The translations under genes were made by a program, and so were the position numbers. From NCBI GenBank assembly GCA_002786025.1, contig NHNW01000046.1, forward strand, positions 186,001 to 250,000: a stretch of DNA of 64,000 nt, read 5' to 3'. Source of the stretch: Zasmidium citrigriseum. Lineage: Eukaryota > Ascomycota > Dothideomycetes > Mycosphaerellales > Mycosphaerellaceae. Below the pieces are notes generated by a model. That model was not told where the DNA came from. It saw only the letters and a list, made by a program, of their open reading frames with translations, and did no database searches. Below are positions 44,979 to 56,173 of the stretch, one piece after another. Position 1 is the first letter of the stretch, and every line of letters begins with the position of its first letter.

Positions 44979-46996
44979 CTAGGATCCGTTAGGTTTCTCG
45001 CGGAGCTCGATACGATAGTTAATACCTAGCCTATAGAGGGCTAGCTTCTCGGCCTCCTAATAATAAAATAGTAGAGCTAGGTCTCGAACCTCGGGAGGTA
45101 GTCGTTTTTATAGAGCCTCTATAGTCGAGTATTCCTTAAGCTTAAGTGCCTTCTTAATATCCTCTACTATAGCCGCGGCGAGCGTAGTAAAACTAGTAGA
45201 GAGCGTAGCTACGCTCCCGCTATCCTCGAACTCGTAATAGTTACGCCTCTTCTATATCTATCGTTTCGCTCGTCTATAGTAGAACCGCCGCTTTTTAGGC
45301 GTAGTCCTAACTTTATTATATACCTTCTAGGGATTTCCTAGGATTAGTAGGAATACTAGGCTTAGTACTACGTATATATATACTATCTACGGGTATCCGT
45401 CGATTTTTATATAGAAAGCGACTATATTAACGATATTCGCGCCCTTTATTACTAAGGACGCTCCTTTTACTTCGCGGACTTCGCGGCTTACGTAGCTTAG
45501 TCTAAGGCCTTTTATAAGGCTAGTATTAATTATAGTATAATATTAATAACCTTTATTAATAAGAGTAGAGGTTCTAACATTATTTTATAGGACTACGTCG
45601 GTATATATAAGGTTTCCGTTTATGTCCTTCTTAACTCTATCCTATTTTTCTACTAATATTTAGGTAACTCCTAGCTCCTAACTCTAAGCGGGAGCTACTC
45701 TTTTCCCTAATCTTCGCTATTATTCTCCGTAGGTTCTTCGTTAGCCTCTAGTAAAGGCTACGCGAGGGTAGCGTTAATTATAGTAAGCTATACTATAGGT
45801 ATATAGGGGTAGTCGCGAATATAGTGTCCGTCTACTCTATAGTAGAAGTAGAGCTTCTTCTTATAGCGTCTCTCTCTTTCCGTATTATTAACCTACTTAG
45901 CCCTCTATTTCCCGCTAGAGGAAGGTTATCCTCCTCCTAAGCCTCTTTAGCGCCCTCCGCGTCCTTTACTACGGTTACTACTAGTTCGTACGTTATTTAT
46001 AATAACGTCCCCGTTAGAGTTAGTTTAGGGTACTACTATAGAGGTTAGGTATAGTAGCGTACTACCTAGGGTAGAACTCGCGGAGTCCTTACCCTTCTTT
46101 TCTAACTAACGTCTATTAGCTACCTTAAACTAATTAGTATTCTTATAGTTAGTTATAATCCTTTCTACCTCTTTAGTAAAGCGGTAGTAGTCCGTATACT
46201 TAGCTATAGTTACTATATAGGAAGTAGTAGAGTTCGAGAACGAGTTCTTAAGGTATCTAATCTTAGATACGTCCGTTTAATAGCTTCTACTAGCTAATAG
46301 TAGGAGTCCGTCGAAATCTAGCTAGTATTTATACTACGGCTACCTATTAGTATACTTAAGTACCGTTAGCTTCTCTAGTACCTTCGTAGACTCGTTACTA
46401 TCCGCGAAGATATCCTCGAGTTACGTAAAGAAAGCAATAGGATCCTTACTACTAGTTAGGTAGCTATACTCCTAGAAATGTCTTATCTAGGCTCGCTTAT
46501 TAGTAGAGAGGGTATCGTAGATAATATTCTAGTAATATTCCGTAGGGAGCGAGGGTCTTAGCGTAGAACGTACGCGGTAAGAGCTCTAGATCTAACTAAA
46601 GTAGTTACAGAACGTACTAGCTTATCTATCCTAGATAGGTAGCCTCTACTCTCTAGGTCCTATAGTTTCTTATATAGGGACTATAGGTATAGTAGCGGGT
46701 ATCGCGGTAGAAAGTCGAAGGGCTTCTACTAAACGCTATAGGAGCTCGTTCGTAGTAGCTCCCTAGTATTAGCTTAGACTAGCTACTACGGTTTATTAAG
46801 TAGCCTCTAACTATCGGAGCGCGGCTCTCGTTAACTATAACTTAGTCTCTATCGTCTACTAGCGATTATATATCTCTTCGAGGATACGCTATATAGTAGC
46901 TAGCGTTAGCTCCTACCTAGGAGAGTTATTCTCTAGAGTATTTACGTTAGCTTCTATAAAGAAGCTCGAGGCGTCTATAATATTAATCGAACCTAA
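44979..46996 (-). pseudogene. Inner gypsy gag, RIP-killed
   Basis: Minus-strand relic after LTR C. The nucleocapsid zinc knuckle is at 45809-45850: in C-x2-C-x4-H-x4-C the three Cys codons read TAC or TAT (Tyr), while the His codon CAC is retained. KKK precedes it as expected. The region is closely similar to 49,900-51,925. Confidence 0.8.
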
Positions 46997-47184
46997 TATT
47001 ACGGGTAAGTAGCGTATATACTAAAGCTTAATATAGTATATAATAGGTTCGATAAAGAAGGAAAGAGGAATCTATCTATTAGGGGCTAAGGAGAAAAGCG
47101 CGGTACGCTAAGCCTCCTCGTAGCCGAGAGTATAGGCTTAATACCTTAGGCTAGTACTAAGTTTATAGGGTATCGCCCTTTATA
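46997..47184 (-). repeat. 188-bp LTR C (5' LTR of inner gypsy element)
   Basis: Begins TATTACGGGTAAGTAGCG, ends CGCCCTTTATA, directly followed by the GCGTA duplication. Confidence 0.88.
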
Positions 47185-49895
47185 GCGTAGCGTATATCTA
47201 GGCTCTTCTTTAGGCGATTAGTATAGTAGTTCCTTAGATCTAGCTACACTTTATTACTAACCTAGTATTTTAGCGCTAGAGTCCTATTTCTATTAGTACT
47301 CTCCTCCTATAACTAGGTAGCCTCTACTATACTAGCTTAGTAGAGATCTAAGATCTATTTTAATTTGTTAACGAATACCTCCGCCCTTTTTACGGCTAAG
47401 AGCCTACTATCTACCGCGGGATCTAGTTCTAATACGACTAGGGAGGTCGTCTTATACCTATAAGTTATAAAGAAGGGGCTTATACCTAATCCTACGTAAT
47501 ACCTACCGTTTAGCGCTATTTGCGCCCTAGAGAGCTACTTACTCTAGTCGGATTACTCTTAGTTAATATAGTTCTAGAGGTACGCCTATATATCTTAATT
47601 AATCTATTCTAGGCCTCCGTCTATTTAAGGGTAGTAAGCGGAGCTTAAACGCTACTTTACGCCTAATAGTTAATAGAGTGCTCGCTAGAAAGTACTCGTC
47701 TAGTTAGTACCCCTATCGCTAGTAATAGCGCGGGGAAGCCTATAGTACTTAACCTAGGCTTCTATAAAAATTACCGCGTAATCCTCTACTTTTATATTAG
47801 GTATTACTACTAGAGTTACCTACTTACTTAGCTAGTCCTTAATTACCTAAAGGTATTTATTCCCTTAGGAGTTAGGGAGTTTAGTAATAAAGTCTATAGC
47901 GATTTCCTAGAAGAAACAGTTAGGGACTAGTAAAGGTTTTAGAAGGCTATACTTGTATTCTCGCTAAACCTTATTTCTCCTATACGGGTTATAATTCTAA
48001 AGGAACTATCGAATATACTTCGCCTAAAGGGGCTAATAGAAGTCGCGTCGCGCGATCGCTACTATAGAATCCTACCCTAGGTGTCTATATACTAGTAAAT
48101 TATATACGGACTAGATTAACTTAGTCCTTAAAACGTCCTAGCTTTTCTCGTTAGCCTCTAGGGCTTAATACTCGGCCTTCGTAGTTATAGTAGCGCCTAG
48201 TACCTAGAGCTTTTTATAGTAGCGTAAATATCCCCTCTAGTCTAGACTATAATCCCTAAGCTAAATCTTAGCCTTAATCTAGCTAGGTAGAGTACGGGCT
48301 CCGTCGTAAATAGTATAGAGAATAGCCTAGTATATCTTATTATTCTTAATAGCTTCTACCTATAGATTATTAAGCTTAGCTTCCTAGAAAGGGCTACTAG
48401 GCTCTAAGTTATTTACCTTAGGGTCTATACTCGTTTTAGTAGGTAGTATTACGGTTAGTTCTATCTAGTAGAGAGTAAGTATATAGCTAATCGTAGTAGG
48501 CTCTAAGCTTAAAGACTTAGGGGCTAGTATAACTTAAGTAACGGTTAGGTAGCTACTACTCGCCTAGTTTAGTACGCAATCTAGGTCTAAGAAGTAGCGA
48601 AACCGTAAGAGTTTGTCGTTAGCTCCTAACGTATCCTACTCTCTCCTCGAAAGGGCGTCTAGGATTACCGCTTTAGTTCCTAGCCTATAAATTAAGGAGA
48701 ACTAGAACTTAGTAAGGGTTTCCTACTAACGAATCTATTATTCTAATAGCTATCTCTTTACTATAAAGTACTCTAGGTTCTTATAGTCCGTCTAAATTGT
48801 AAAGAGACTATAGGCTTTTAGCTTAGGTTTATAGAACTTAATACTAGATACTACTATAAGTATTTCTTTATCGTAGATATTATAGTTAATCTTAGACTTA
48901 TTAAGCTTCTACGAGAAGAAGCCTACTAGTCTACGGACTCCGTTCTTTTCTTATATAAGAGCGCTACCTATTATAAAACTACTATAATCTATCTCGAGGA
49001 AGGTTAGAAGCGTTAGGTCCTACTAAGTAAGTACTAGAGCCTAATAGAACTTATCTTTTAGTAATTCGAAGGTATATTCCTAGTCCTCTCCCTAGGAGAA
49101 TATTATACCTTTACTAGTAAGCGCCGTTAAAGGTATAGTAATCTTCGAATAGTTAGGTATAAATATATAGTAGTAGTTAGTAAACCCTAGGAATCTCTAC
49201 ACCTCCTTCTACGTCCTAGGTACCGCCTATTTTCTTATAGCTTCCACCTTCTTAGAGTTAGTAGATACCCTTTTACTATTAGCGTAGATAATAAATCTAA
49301 GGTACTTAATCTACTTCTATACGAACTTGCTCTTATCTAGGTTAATATATAGGCCTCCTTTCTAAAGTTTATAGAGAATAGTACGAACTTTATAGAAATA
49401 ATCTTCTTTCGTACTATTAGAGTAGATAATTACGTTATCGATATAGGCTAAGGCGAAATTGTCTAAGTATTCCTATAATAAAGTGTTAATATACTACTAA
49501 AATATTACTAGAGCCCTTAATAACCTAAACGGATATATAAGCTATTCGAAGGAGCTAAATCTAGTACGGAAAGTAGTCTTATACTCGTAGCCTTCTACTA
49601 TTCTAATCTAGTAGAACGCTAAAACGACGTTAACCTTCGTTAACTACTTAGCTTCCGTAAGATTTCGTAAGGTCTCTAGTATTAAGGGAAGTAGGTACCT
49701 ATCCTACTTCGTAAGAGCGTTTAGTCCTCTATAATTATAATAGAAACGTAAACCTCTACCTAGCTTCTAAACAAAAAGTACGGGAGCTATAGCTTCTAAG
49801 TTAGAAGGCTAGATATAGCCTTTTTAAAGGAGCTCGTCTAGCGTCTTCCGTAGTACGAGTAGTTCCTACTTTAATATACTATATAGAGGGCCCTA
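47185..49895 (-). pseudogene. Outer gypsy pol (RT, RNase H, integrase start), RIP-killed
   Basis: Parallel of 32148-34874. The RT active site at 49434-49445 reads Tyr-Ile-Asp-Asn: here only the second Asp of YxDD was changed, by one TG-to-TA transition, whereas the inner copy lost both. The uninterrupted CCTAGGGGAGTATAGG target sequence near 49,890 shows the pre-insertion state of the hAT site. Confidence 0.8.
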
Positions 49896-51925
49896 GGGGA
49901 GTATAGGCTAGGATCCGTTAGGTTTCTCGCGGAGCTTAATACGATAGTTAATACCTAGCCTATAGGGGGCTAACTTCTTAGCCTCCTAACGATAAAATAG
50001 TAGAGCTAGGTCTTAGACCTTAGGAGGTAGTCGTTTTTATAGGGCCTCTATAGTTAGGTATTCCTTAAGCTTAAGTGCCTTCTTAATATCCTTCGCTATA
50101 GCCGCGGTAAGCGTAGTAAAACTAGTAGAGAGCGTAGCTACGCTCCTACTATCCTTAAACTCGTAATAGTTATACCTCTCCTATATCTATCGTTTTACTC
50201 GTCTATAGTAGAACCGCCGCTTTTTAGGCGCGGTCCTAACTTTATTATATACCTTCTAGGGATTTCCTAAGATTAGTAGGAATACTAGGCTTAGTACTAC
50301 GTATATATATACTATCTACGGGTATCCGTCGATTTCTATACGGAAAGCGACTATACTAACGATATTCGCGCCCTTTATTACTAAGGACGCTCCTTTTACT
50401 TTATAGACTTCGCGGCTTACGTAGCTTAGTCTAAGGCTTTTTATAAGGCTAGTATTAATTATAGTATAATATTAATAACCTTTATCGATAAAAGTAGAGG
50501 TTCTAACGTTATTTTATAGGACTATATTAGTATATATAAGGTTTCTGTTTATGTCCTCCTTAACTCTATCCTATTTTTCTACTAATATTTAGGTAACTCC
50601 TAGCTCCTAACTCTAAGTAGGAGCTACTCTTTTCCCTAATCTTCGTCGTTATTCTCCGCGGGTTCTTCGTTAGCCTCTAGTAAAGACTACGCGAGGGTAG
50701 TATTAATCGTAGTAGGCTATACTATAGGTGTATAGGAGTAGTCGTAGATATAGTATCCGCCTACTCTATAGTAGAAGTAGAGCTTCTTCTTACGGCGTCT
50801 CTCTCTTTCTATATTATTAACCTACTTAGCCCTCTATTTCCTACTAGAGGAAGGTCGTCCTCCTCCCGAGCCTCCTTAGCGCCCTCCGCGTCCTTTACTA
50901 TAGTTACCGCTAGTTCGCGCGTTATTTATAATAACGTCCCTATTAGAGTTAGTTTAGGGTACTACTATAGGGGTTAGGTATAGTAGCGCGCTACCTAGGG
51001 TAGAACTCGCGGAGTCCTTACTCTTCTTTTCTAACTAACGTCTATTAGCTACCTTAAACTAATTAGTATTCTCGTAGTTAGTTATAATCCTTTCTACCTC
51101 TTTAGTAAAGTAGTAGTAGTCCGTATACTTAGCTATAGTTACTATATAGGAAGTAGTAGAGTTTAAGAACGAGTTCTTAAGGTATCTAATCTTAGATATA
51201 TCCGTCTAATAGCTTCCGCTAGCTAATAGTAGGAGTCTATCGAAATCTAGCTAGTATTCGTACTACGGCTACCTATTAGTATACTTAAGTACTATTAGCT
51301 TCTCTAGTACCTTCGCGGACTCGTTACTATCCGCGAAAATATCTTTAAGTTACGTAAAGAAAGCGACGGGATCCTTACTACTAGTTAGGTAGCTATACTC
51401 CTAGAAATATCGTATCTAGGCTCGCTTATTAGTAGAGAGGGTGTTATAAATAACGTTCTAGTAATATTCCGCGGGGAGCGAGGGTCTTAGCGTAGAACGT
51501 ACGCGGTAAGAGCTCTAGATCTAACTAAAGTAGTTACGGAATATACTAGCCTACCTATCTTAGGTAGGTAGCCTCTATTCCCTAGGTCTCGTAGTTTCTT
51601 ATATAGGGATAGTAGGTGTAGTAGCGGGTGTTATAGTAGAAGATCGAAGGGCTTCTACTAAACGCTATAGAAGCTTATTTATAGTAGCTCCCTAGTACTA
51701 GCTTAGACTAGCTACCGCGGTTTATTAAGTAGCCTCTAACTATTAGAGCGCGGCTCTCGTCGACTATAACTTAGTCTCTATCGTCTACTAGTAATTGTAT
51801 ATCTCTTTAAGGATACGCTATATAGTAGCTAGCGTTAGCTCCTACCTAGGGGAGTCGTTCCCTAGGGTATTTACGTTAGCTTCTACGAAGAAGCTCGAGG
51901 TGTCTATAATATTAATTAAACCTAA
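49896..51925 (-). pseudogene. Outer gypsy gag, RIP-killed
   Basis: Minus-strand relic between LTR D and pol. The zinc knuckle at 50738-50779 has all three Cys codons and the His codon turned into Tyr codons, preserving the x2-x4-x4 spacing, a direct signature of TG-to-TA and CA-to-TA change. Confidence 0.8.
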
Positions 51926-52113
51926 TATTATAGGTAAGTAGCGTATATACTAAAGCTTAATATAGTATATAATAGGTTCGATAAAGAAGGAAAGAGGAAT
52001 CTATCTATTAGGGACTAAGGAGAAAAGCGTAGTACGCTAAGCCTCCTCGTAGCCGAGAGTATAGGCTTAATACCTTAGGCTAGTACTAAGCTTATAGGGC
52101 ATCGCCCTTTATA
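51926..52113 (-). repeat. 188-bp LTR D (5' LTR of outer gypsy element)
   Basis: Begins TATTATAGGTAAGTAGCG and ends CGCCCTTTATA, followed by TAAGT at 52114-52118. Confidence 0.88.
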
Positions 52114-52631
52114 TAAGTATTCGTACTATTAAACGCGATTCCTTTTTCACCTAGTAAATTAGCGGTTTACTAGACAGCTACCTTTTAATAGGATTTAATC
52201 GAGTTTAACGCTTTAGTATAGACTCTCTAGACTCTAAAGAGTCTATAAACAACCGTTAAACTCTATTAAACCTAGAACTATTACGTTAAACTCGATTTCC
52301 TATCCCCCTACTAAAAAAGCCGTTTACTAGGCAGCCCCCTTTTAACGTAAAACAACCGAGCTTAACGCTTCTCTAGAGACTCTCTAGGCCCTAAATAGTA
52401 TATATACTTACGTTAAAGCCTACTACTTCTACGGTCGTAAAGTAATAGACCTTAAAAGATAAGGGATTTATACTATTACTAGACAAGTACCTTTAAATCG
52501 ACTTTAACCGCCTTTAATACTAGTATATAGCTAGCTTAGAGTTTAAATAGTACCGATACAAAAGGTTAGCTTTATTAGACTAATATTCGTGCTATTAAAG
52601 TCGTCTTAAGTTTACTAGGCAAAACCGCTAG
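52114..52631. repeat. Dimeric satellite array, right part
   Basis: Resumes the satellite at TAAGTATTCGTACTATTAAA, matching 26,897 onward. TTTACTAG landmarks near 52163, 52322, 52475 and 52611. The palindrome is again visible at 52,195-52,260 (GAGTTTAACG ... CGTTAAACTC). More mutated than the left array. Confidence 0.8.
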
Positions 52632-53103
52632 TATTAGAAGGCTATATAGATCTAACGCCTATAGCGATCTAACGCCTATATAGGATCCAACGCCTATACG
52701 GGATCCAACGCCCATAGCCTTGCTTAGTAAGCAAGGCTATGGGCGTTGGGAAGTTACGTGATGGTTTACGTAATTATCTAGAACCTTCTAGATAGTTCGT
52801 CCCCTCGTAGGCTAGACCTAATCGGGAAGGAGCTATACCCGATTAGGACGCTTAGCGTGGAACCTTCTAGCAGCTACCGGAATTCATTGTAGTTGATTTC
52901 TAATCAACTCATTGATTAATTCCTAATCGATGTGTCGACTATATTCTATAAGATTCCATAAGACGTACGTATTAGTAATGCAAACGTTCTAGATGCGATA
53001 TCGTCGTATATATAAGGGTGTGAATAGTCTTGCTAGTTAGAAGAAATCCAAGCACTTCTCTTCTACTCTATAAGACTCTTCTACTTCCGCTACACTTTTA
53101 ACA
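52632..53103 (+). mobile_element. Third copia-family LTR (solo), no matching TSD
   Basis: Plus orientation, about 472 bp, from TATTAGAAGGCTATATAG to CTACACTTTTAACA, similar along its whole length to the LTR at 54069. Left flank GCTAG and right flank TGGAC do not match. The left 60 bases are RIP-like (TA for CA/TG); the right part keeps many CA and TG. It therefore straddles the edge of the mutated domain and may have formed by recombination between LTRs of different insertions. Confidence 0.75.
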
Positions 53104-53340
53104 TGGACATACTCTAACAGATCCAAAACGCTCAGATACTAACGTTGAACTCCATTGAATAAGGCGTTGCCTCGTTAAAGTCGATTTAAGTTTGTGTGGA
53201 GAAATCGGCAGTTTACTAGACAGCCCTCAATCAACGGCACCCAACCGCGTTCAATGCCGGACTGTAGGCTGTTCAGGCACTCGATGGATCGCATACCGAC
53301 TTGGAAGTGAATCTGTAGAGAAATAAAGCCGTTGAACGCC
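53104..53340. repeat. Satellite tail, little mutated
   Basis: Contains ACGTTGAACTCCATTGAA at 53,141 and GGCAGTTTACTAGACAGCC near 53,206, the satellite landmarks, with CA and TG intact. This is the best guide to the unmutated satellite sequence. Confidence 0.65.
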
Positions 53341-53992
53341 GGCAAAGTTGTCGAGTTGGGCGGAAATTGACTTTGGGACGGCGAACAAGCACAGGGCAAG
53401 CGTACAAGGCTTCTTTGGGTGTGTAGAGTCCCAGCTTGAGTCCAATAACCTATGGCTTCGCAGCCTGCCACGAAGAAGCCTTTCTCCACGTTTCGCTGCA
53501 ATTTGGATAGGTTTTACGAGTCGCTCTTACGTGTGGCGAGGTCGGGGACAGCCTGCGGTAGCGTCCGCTTAGACGCGGAACCCAAACAGGAAAGGTTCAG
53601 CCGCTCCCGCTTAGAATCTCGCGGGTTGCTCCTTCCCATTTAGGCAACTTGACAGCCCGTCTATTTCTGAGCAACATCACTCGTGCTTGAGATGCGCCAT
53701 CTGCGCACTTGTAACGAGCAGAAACCCCAGGCAAATACGTCGGCTAAATATGGAGAAATCGTTGGATGAAGTTCTCCTCGTCGCGCGGCTAAAAGACTAC
53801 ATGCTTCCCATACATCACTTCAAATACCGTCGCGATTGCATGTGGAATGAGCTCACAATCGAAACAAGTCTCCAAACCCGAGTAAGCAACAATGGCGTCA
53901 GAGAACGGGGCACTAGTATTCATTCGAGGCGTACGGAGACCGACTAGGAAATGTATACAGGCGAGACATGGCTCTGAAATCTGGCAGAGAGC
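53341..53992. other. Unique sequence with a possible short exon
   Basis: No supported gene. The plus-strand frame 53687-53947 starts MRCAICALVTSRN and contains MEKSLDEVLLVARLKDYMLP, which looks protein-like up to a GTAAGC donor-like site at about 53,881. No downstream acceptor can be fixed because a copia element follows at 54069. Confidence 0.25.
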
Positions 53993-54068
53993 ATGCACTT
54001 CAACTCGTACACGGCGAAGACCGGCGGTGTGGATGGCGGCGCTTCGGTGATGACCGCATTGGGGAAAC

Positions 54069-54535
54069 TGTTAGAAGGCTATAGGGATCCAACGCCTATA
54101 CGGGATCCAACGCCCATACGGATCCAACGCCCATAGCCTTGCTTACTAAGCAAGGCTATGGGCGTTGGGAAGTCACGTGACAGCTTACGTAATCATCTGG
54201 AACCTTCTGGATGATTCGTCCCCCCGTAGGCTAGACCTAATCGGGAAGGCGCTATACCCGATTAGGATGCTTGGCGTGGAACCTTCTAGCAGCTACCGGA
54301 ATTCATTCCAGTTGATTTCCAATCAACTGCTAATCAATTCCTAATCAATGTGTCGACTGTATTCTATAAGATTCCATTAGGCGTAAGCATTAGTAATGCA
54401 TATACGCTATAGAAGATTCTAGATGCGATATCGTCGTATATATAAGGGTGTAAATAGTCTCGCTAGATAGATGGAATCTAAGCACTTCTCTTCTACTCTA
54501 TACGACCCTCTACTACTTCCGCTACTCGTTTAACA
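54069..54535 (+). repeat. Copia 5' LTR, 467 bp, palindrome-rich
   Basis: Starts with three short tandem GATCCAACGCC(C/T)ATACGG units, then a near-perfect hairpin with arms CGCCCATAGCCTTGCTTA and TAAGCAAGGCTATGGGCG. Further palindromes: CCTAATCGGG...CCCGATTAGG and CAGTTGATT...AATCAACTG. TATATATAAG at about 54,435 is a likely TATA box for element transcription. Confidence 0.9.
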
Positions 54536-54557
54536 GGTTGCATGTCACGTAGACGAC

Positions 54558-55502
54558 ATGCTAATTTTTGGACCTAAACTAGAAGACATTAGTACCCTTA
54601 AAGCAAACCTAAGTAAACATATAGAGGTTAGCGATCTAGGGGAAGTTAAGTACTATCTAGGAATAGAAGTTACACGAGACCGCCGTAATAAGACAATTAA
54701 ACTATCGCAACAAGGCTATCTCGAAAAGATCCTAGATAAGTATAATAAGAGAGGTCTAACACCCGTAACAACACCCGCAGAAGTAGGTATACGACTAGAG
54801 GCTACGCCTAAAGATCGACCTACTAATGCAGAAGAAACTAAAGAATTTCAAAGGCAAATAGGCGCATTAATATATCTAGCAACAAAGACTAGGCCGGATA
54901 TTGCTTATGCGACAAATCAATGCGCAAAATTCATGTCTAATCCGGACCAAACCCATTTTAGAGCGCTAAACCGAATTTGGAAGTATCTAAACGGTACCCT
55001 AAATAAGAGTCTAGTCTATAACCAATCCGCGACGGAACCTATCTTATACGGCTACTGTGACGCGGATTGGGGGGGTGACTATACGACTAGACGTTCAACT
55101 ACGGGGTATGTCTACTTCCTAGGTAATAAAGCGCCTATTAGTTGGCGTTGTACGCTACAAAAGACAGTCGCATTATCTAGTTGTGAAGCGGAATATATGG
55201 CTTTAAAAGCCGCCGTACAAGAAGCGCTTTTCCTTAAGGATATTTGCGCTAGTCTAGGAATTAAAACTAGACAACAAGATCTTATTAGTACGGATAACCA
55301 ATCCGCTATACAACTCGCAAACAATCCTGAACATCATAATAAGACTAAACATATCGATATACAATACCACTTTATACGGGAGTGTCTAGAAGATAAGAGA
55401 ATTTCAATTAGACACGTCCCTACTAAGAAGCAACTAGCAGACCTATTTACAAAGGCGCTAGATACCTATAAGTTTAGGAGTTTATGCGAGAACCTATTCT
55501 AA
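54558..55502 (+). CDS. Copia RT C-terminal part and RNase H (intact partial ORF)
   Basis: 314 residues from the first ATG, with the frame open back to the LTR. The upstream codons read His-Val-Asp-Asp before Met, so the RT YVDD box has His in place of Tyr and lacks everything before it. LSKHIEVSDLGEVKYYLGIEV, KTRPDIAYATNQCAKFMSNP and other RT connection motifs are normal. RNase H acids are present in YCDADWGGD, SSCEAEYMAL and STDNQSAIQL, and HIDIQYHFIRE closes the domain. Without the fingers-palm and integrase the product cannot transpose on its own. The ORF has no stop, unusual for such a deletion product. Confidence 0.9.
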   Translation: MLIFGPKLEDISTLKANLSKHIEVSDLGEVKYYLGIEVTRDRRNKTIKLSQQGYLEKILDKYNKRGLTPVTTPAEVGIRLEATPKDRPTNAEETKEFQRQIGALIYLATKTRPDIAYATNQCAKFMSNPDQTHFRALNRIWKYLNGTLNKSLVYNQSATEPILYGYCDADWGGDYTTRRSTTGYVYFLGNKAPISWRCTLQKTVALSSCEAEYMALKAAVQEALFLKDICASLGIKTRQQDLISTDNQSAIQLANNPEHHNKTKHIDIQYHFIRECLEDKRISIRHVPTKKQLADLFTKALDTYKFRSLCENLF

Positions 55503-55706
55503 AGGAATATAGGTGTTAGGGAGTCTAGGAGTACATAAAGGTCGACTATATAATGTCTAATAAGTATATAATAACTCAATTAAAAGGAGTCGTATACTAG
55601 GACATTTCTCTAAGGAATTAAAAGGAATCCTAAGTAGCTAAGGTAAGTAAATAGGCCTTCTATACCTAAACTAGCTCCTAGAAACCGGAACTAGTTTAGG
55701 GGGGTG

Positions 55707-56173
55707 TGTTAGAAGGCTATAGGGATCCAACGCCTATACGGGATCCAACGCCTATACGGATCCAACGCCCATAGCCTTGCTTACTAAGCAAGGCTATGGG
55801 CGTTGGGAAGTCACGTGACAGCTTACGTAATCATCTGGAACCTTCTGGATGATTCGTCCCCCCGTAGGCTAGACCTAATCGGGAAGGCGCTATACCCGAT
55901 TAGGATGCTTGGCGTGGAACCTTCTAGCAGCTACCGGAATTCATTCCAGTTGATTTCCAATCAACTGCTAATCAATTCCTAATCAATGTGTCGACTGTAT
56001 TCTATAAGATTCCATTAGGCGTAAGCATTAGTAATGCATATACGCTATAGAAGATTCTAGATGCGATATCGTCGTATATATAAGGGTGTAAATAGTCTCG
56101 CTAGATAGATGGAATCTAAGCACTTCTCTTCTACTCTATACGACCCTCTACTACTTCCGCTACTCGTTTAACA
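55707..56173 (+). repeat. Copia 3' LTR, 467 bp
   Basis: By eye identical to the 5' LTR except one C/T difference in the third tandem unit (CCCAT in the 5' copy, CCTAT in the 3' copy), a change in CpA context. Confidence 0.9.

Larger units (their letters stand above)
29916..47184 (-). mobile_element. Inner Ty3/gypsy copy of the same family, inserted into the outer copy, TSD GCGTA
   Basis: LTRs at 29916-30103 and 46997-47184, both 188 bp. Flanks GCGTA at 29911-29915 and 47185-47189 match. In the inner copy's own sequence at the equivalent place (about 32148) GCGTA occurs in uninterrupted context, which proves the outer copy was split. Contents on the minus strand: 5' LTR C, gag, [10-kb hAT element], pol, integrase tail, 3' LTR B. 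This is the only copy of the family in the window with a complete gene order. Confidence 0.9.
27674..52113 (-). mobile_element. Outer Ty3/gypsy retrotransposon (minus orientation) carrying nested insertions, TSD TAAGT
   Basis: Bounded by 188-bp LTRs (27674-27861 and 51926-52113) and flanked by TAAGT on both sides (27669-27673, 52114-52118). Read on the minus strand the order is 5' LTR, gag, protease/RT/RNase H, start of integrase, then an inserted second element, then the rest of integrase and the 3' LTR. Without insertions it is about 7.2 kb. All genes are destroyed by CpA-to-TpA type transitions. It sits inside the satellite: the satellite sequence continues exactly at 52119 from where it stopped at 27668. 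Confidence 0.9.
54069..56173 (+). mobile_element. Ty1/copia deletion derivative, young, TSD GAAAC
   Basis: 2,105-bp element with 467-bp LTRs at each end and GAAAC at 54064-54068 and 56174-56178. LTR ends are TGTTAG...TTAACA. The interior (54536-55706) starts in the middle of RT at the VDD motif and lacks gag, protease, integrase and a normal primer-binding site. A purine run AGGGGGGTG precedes the 3' LTR. The sequence keeps CA and TG, so it has escaped or post-dates RIP. Confidence 0.92.
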
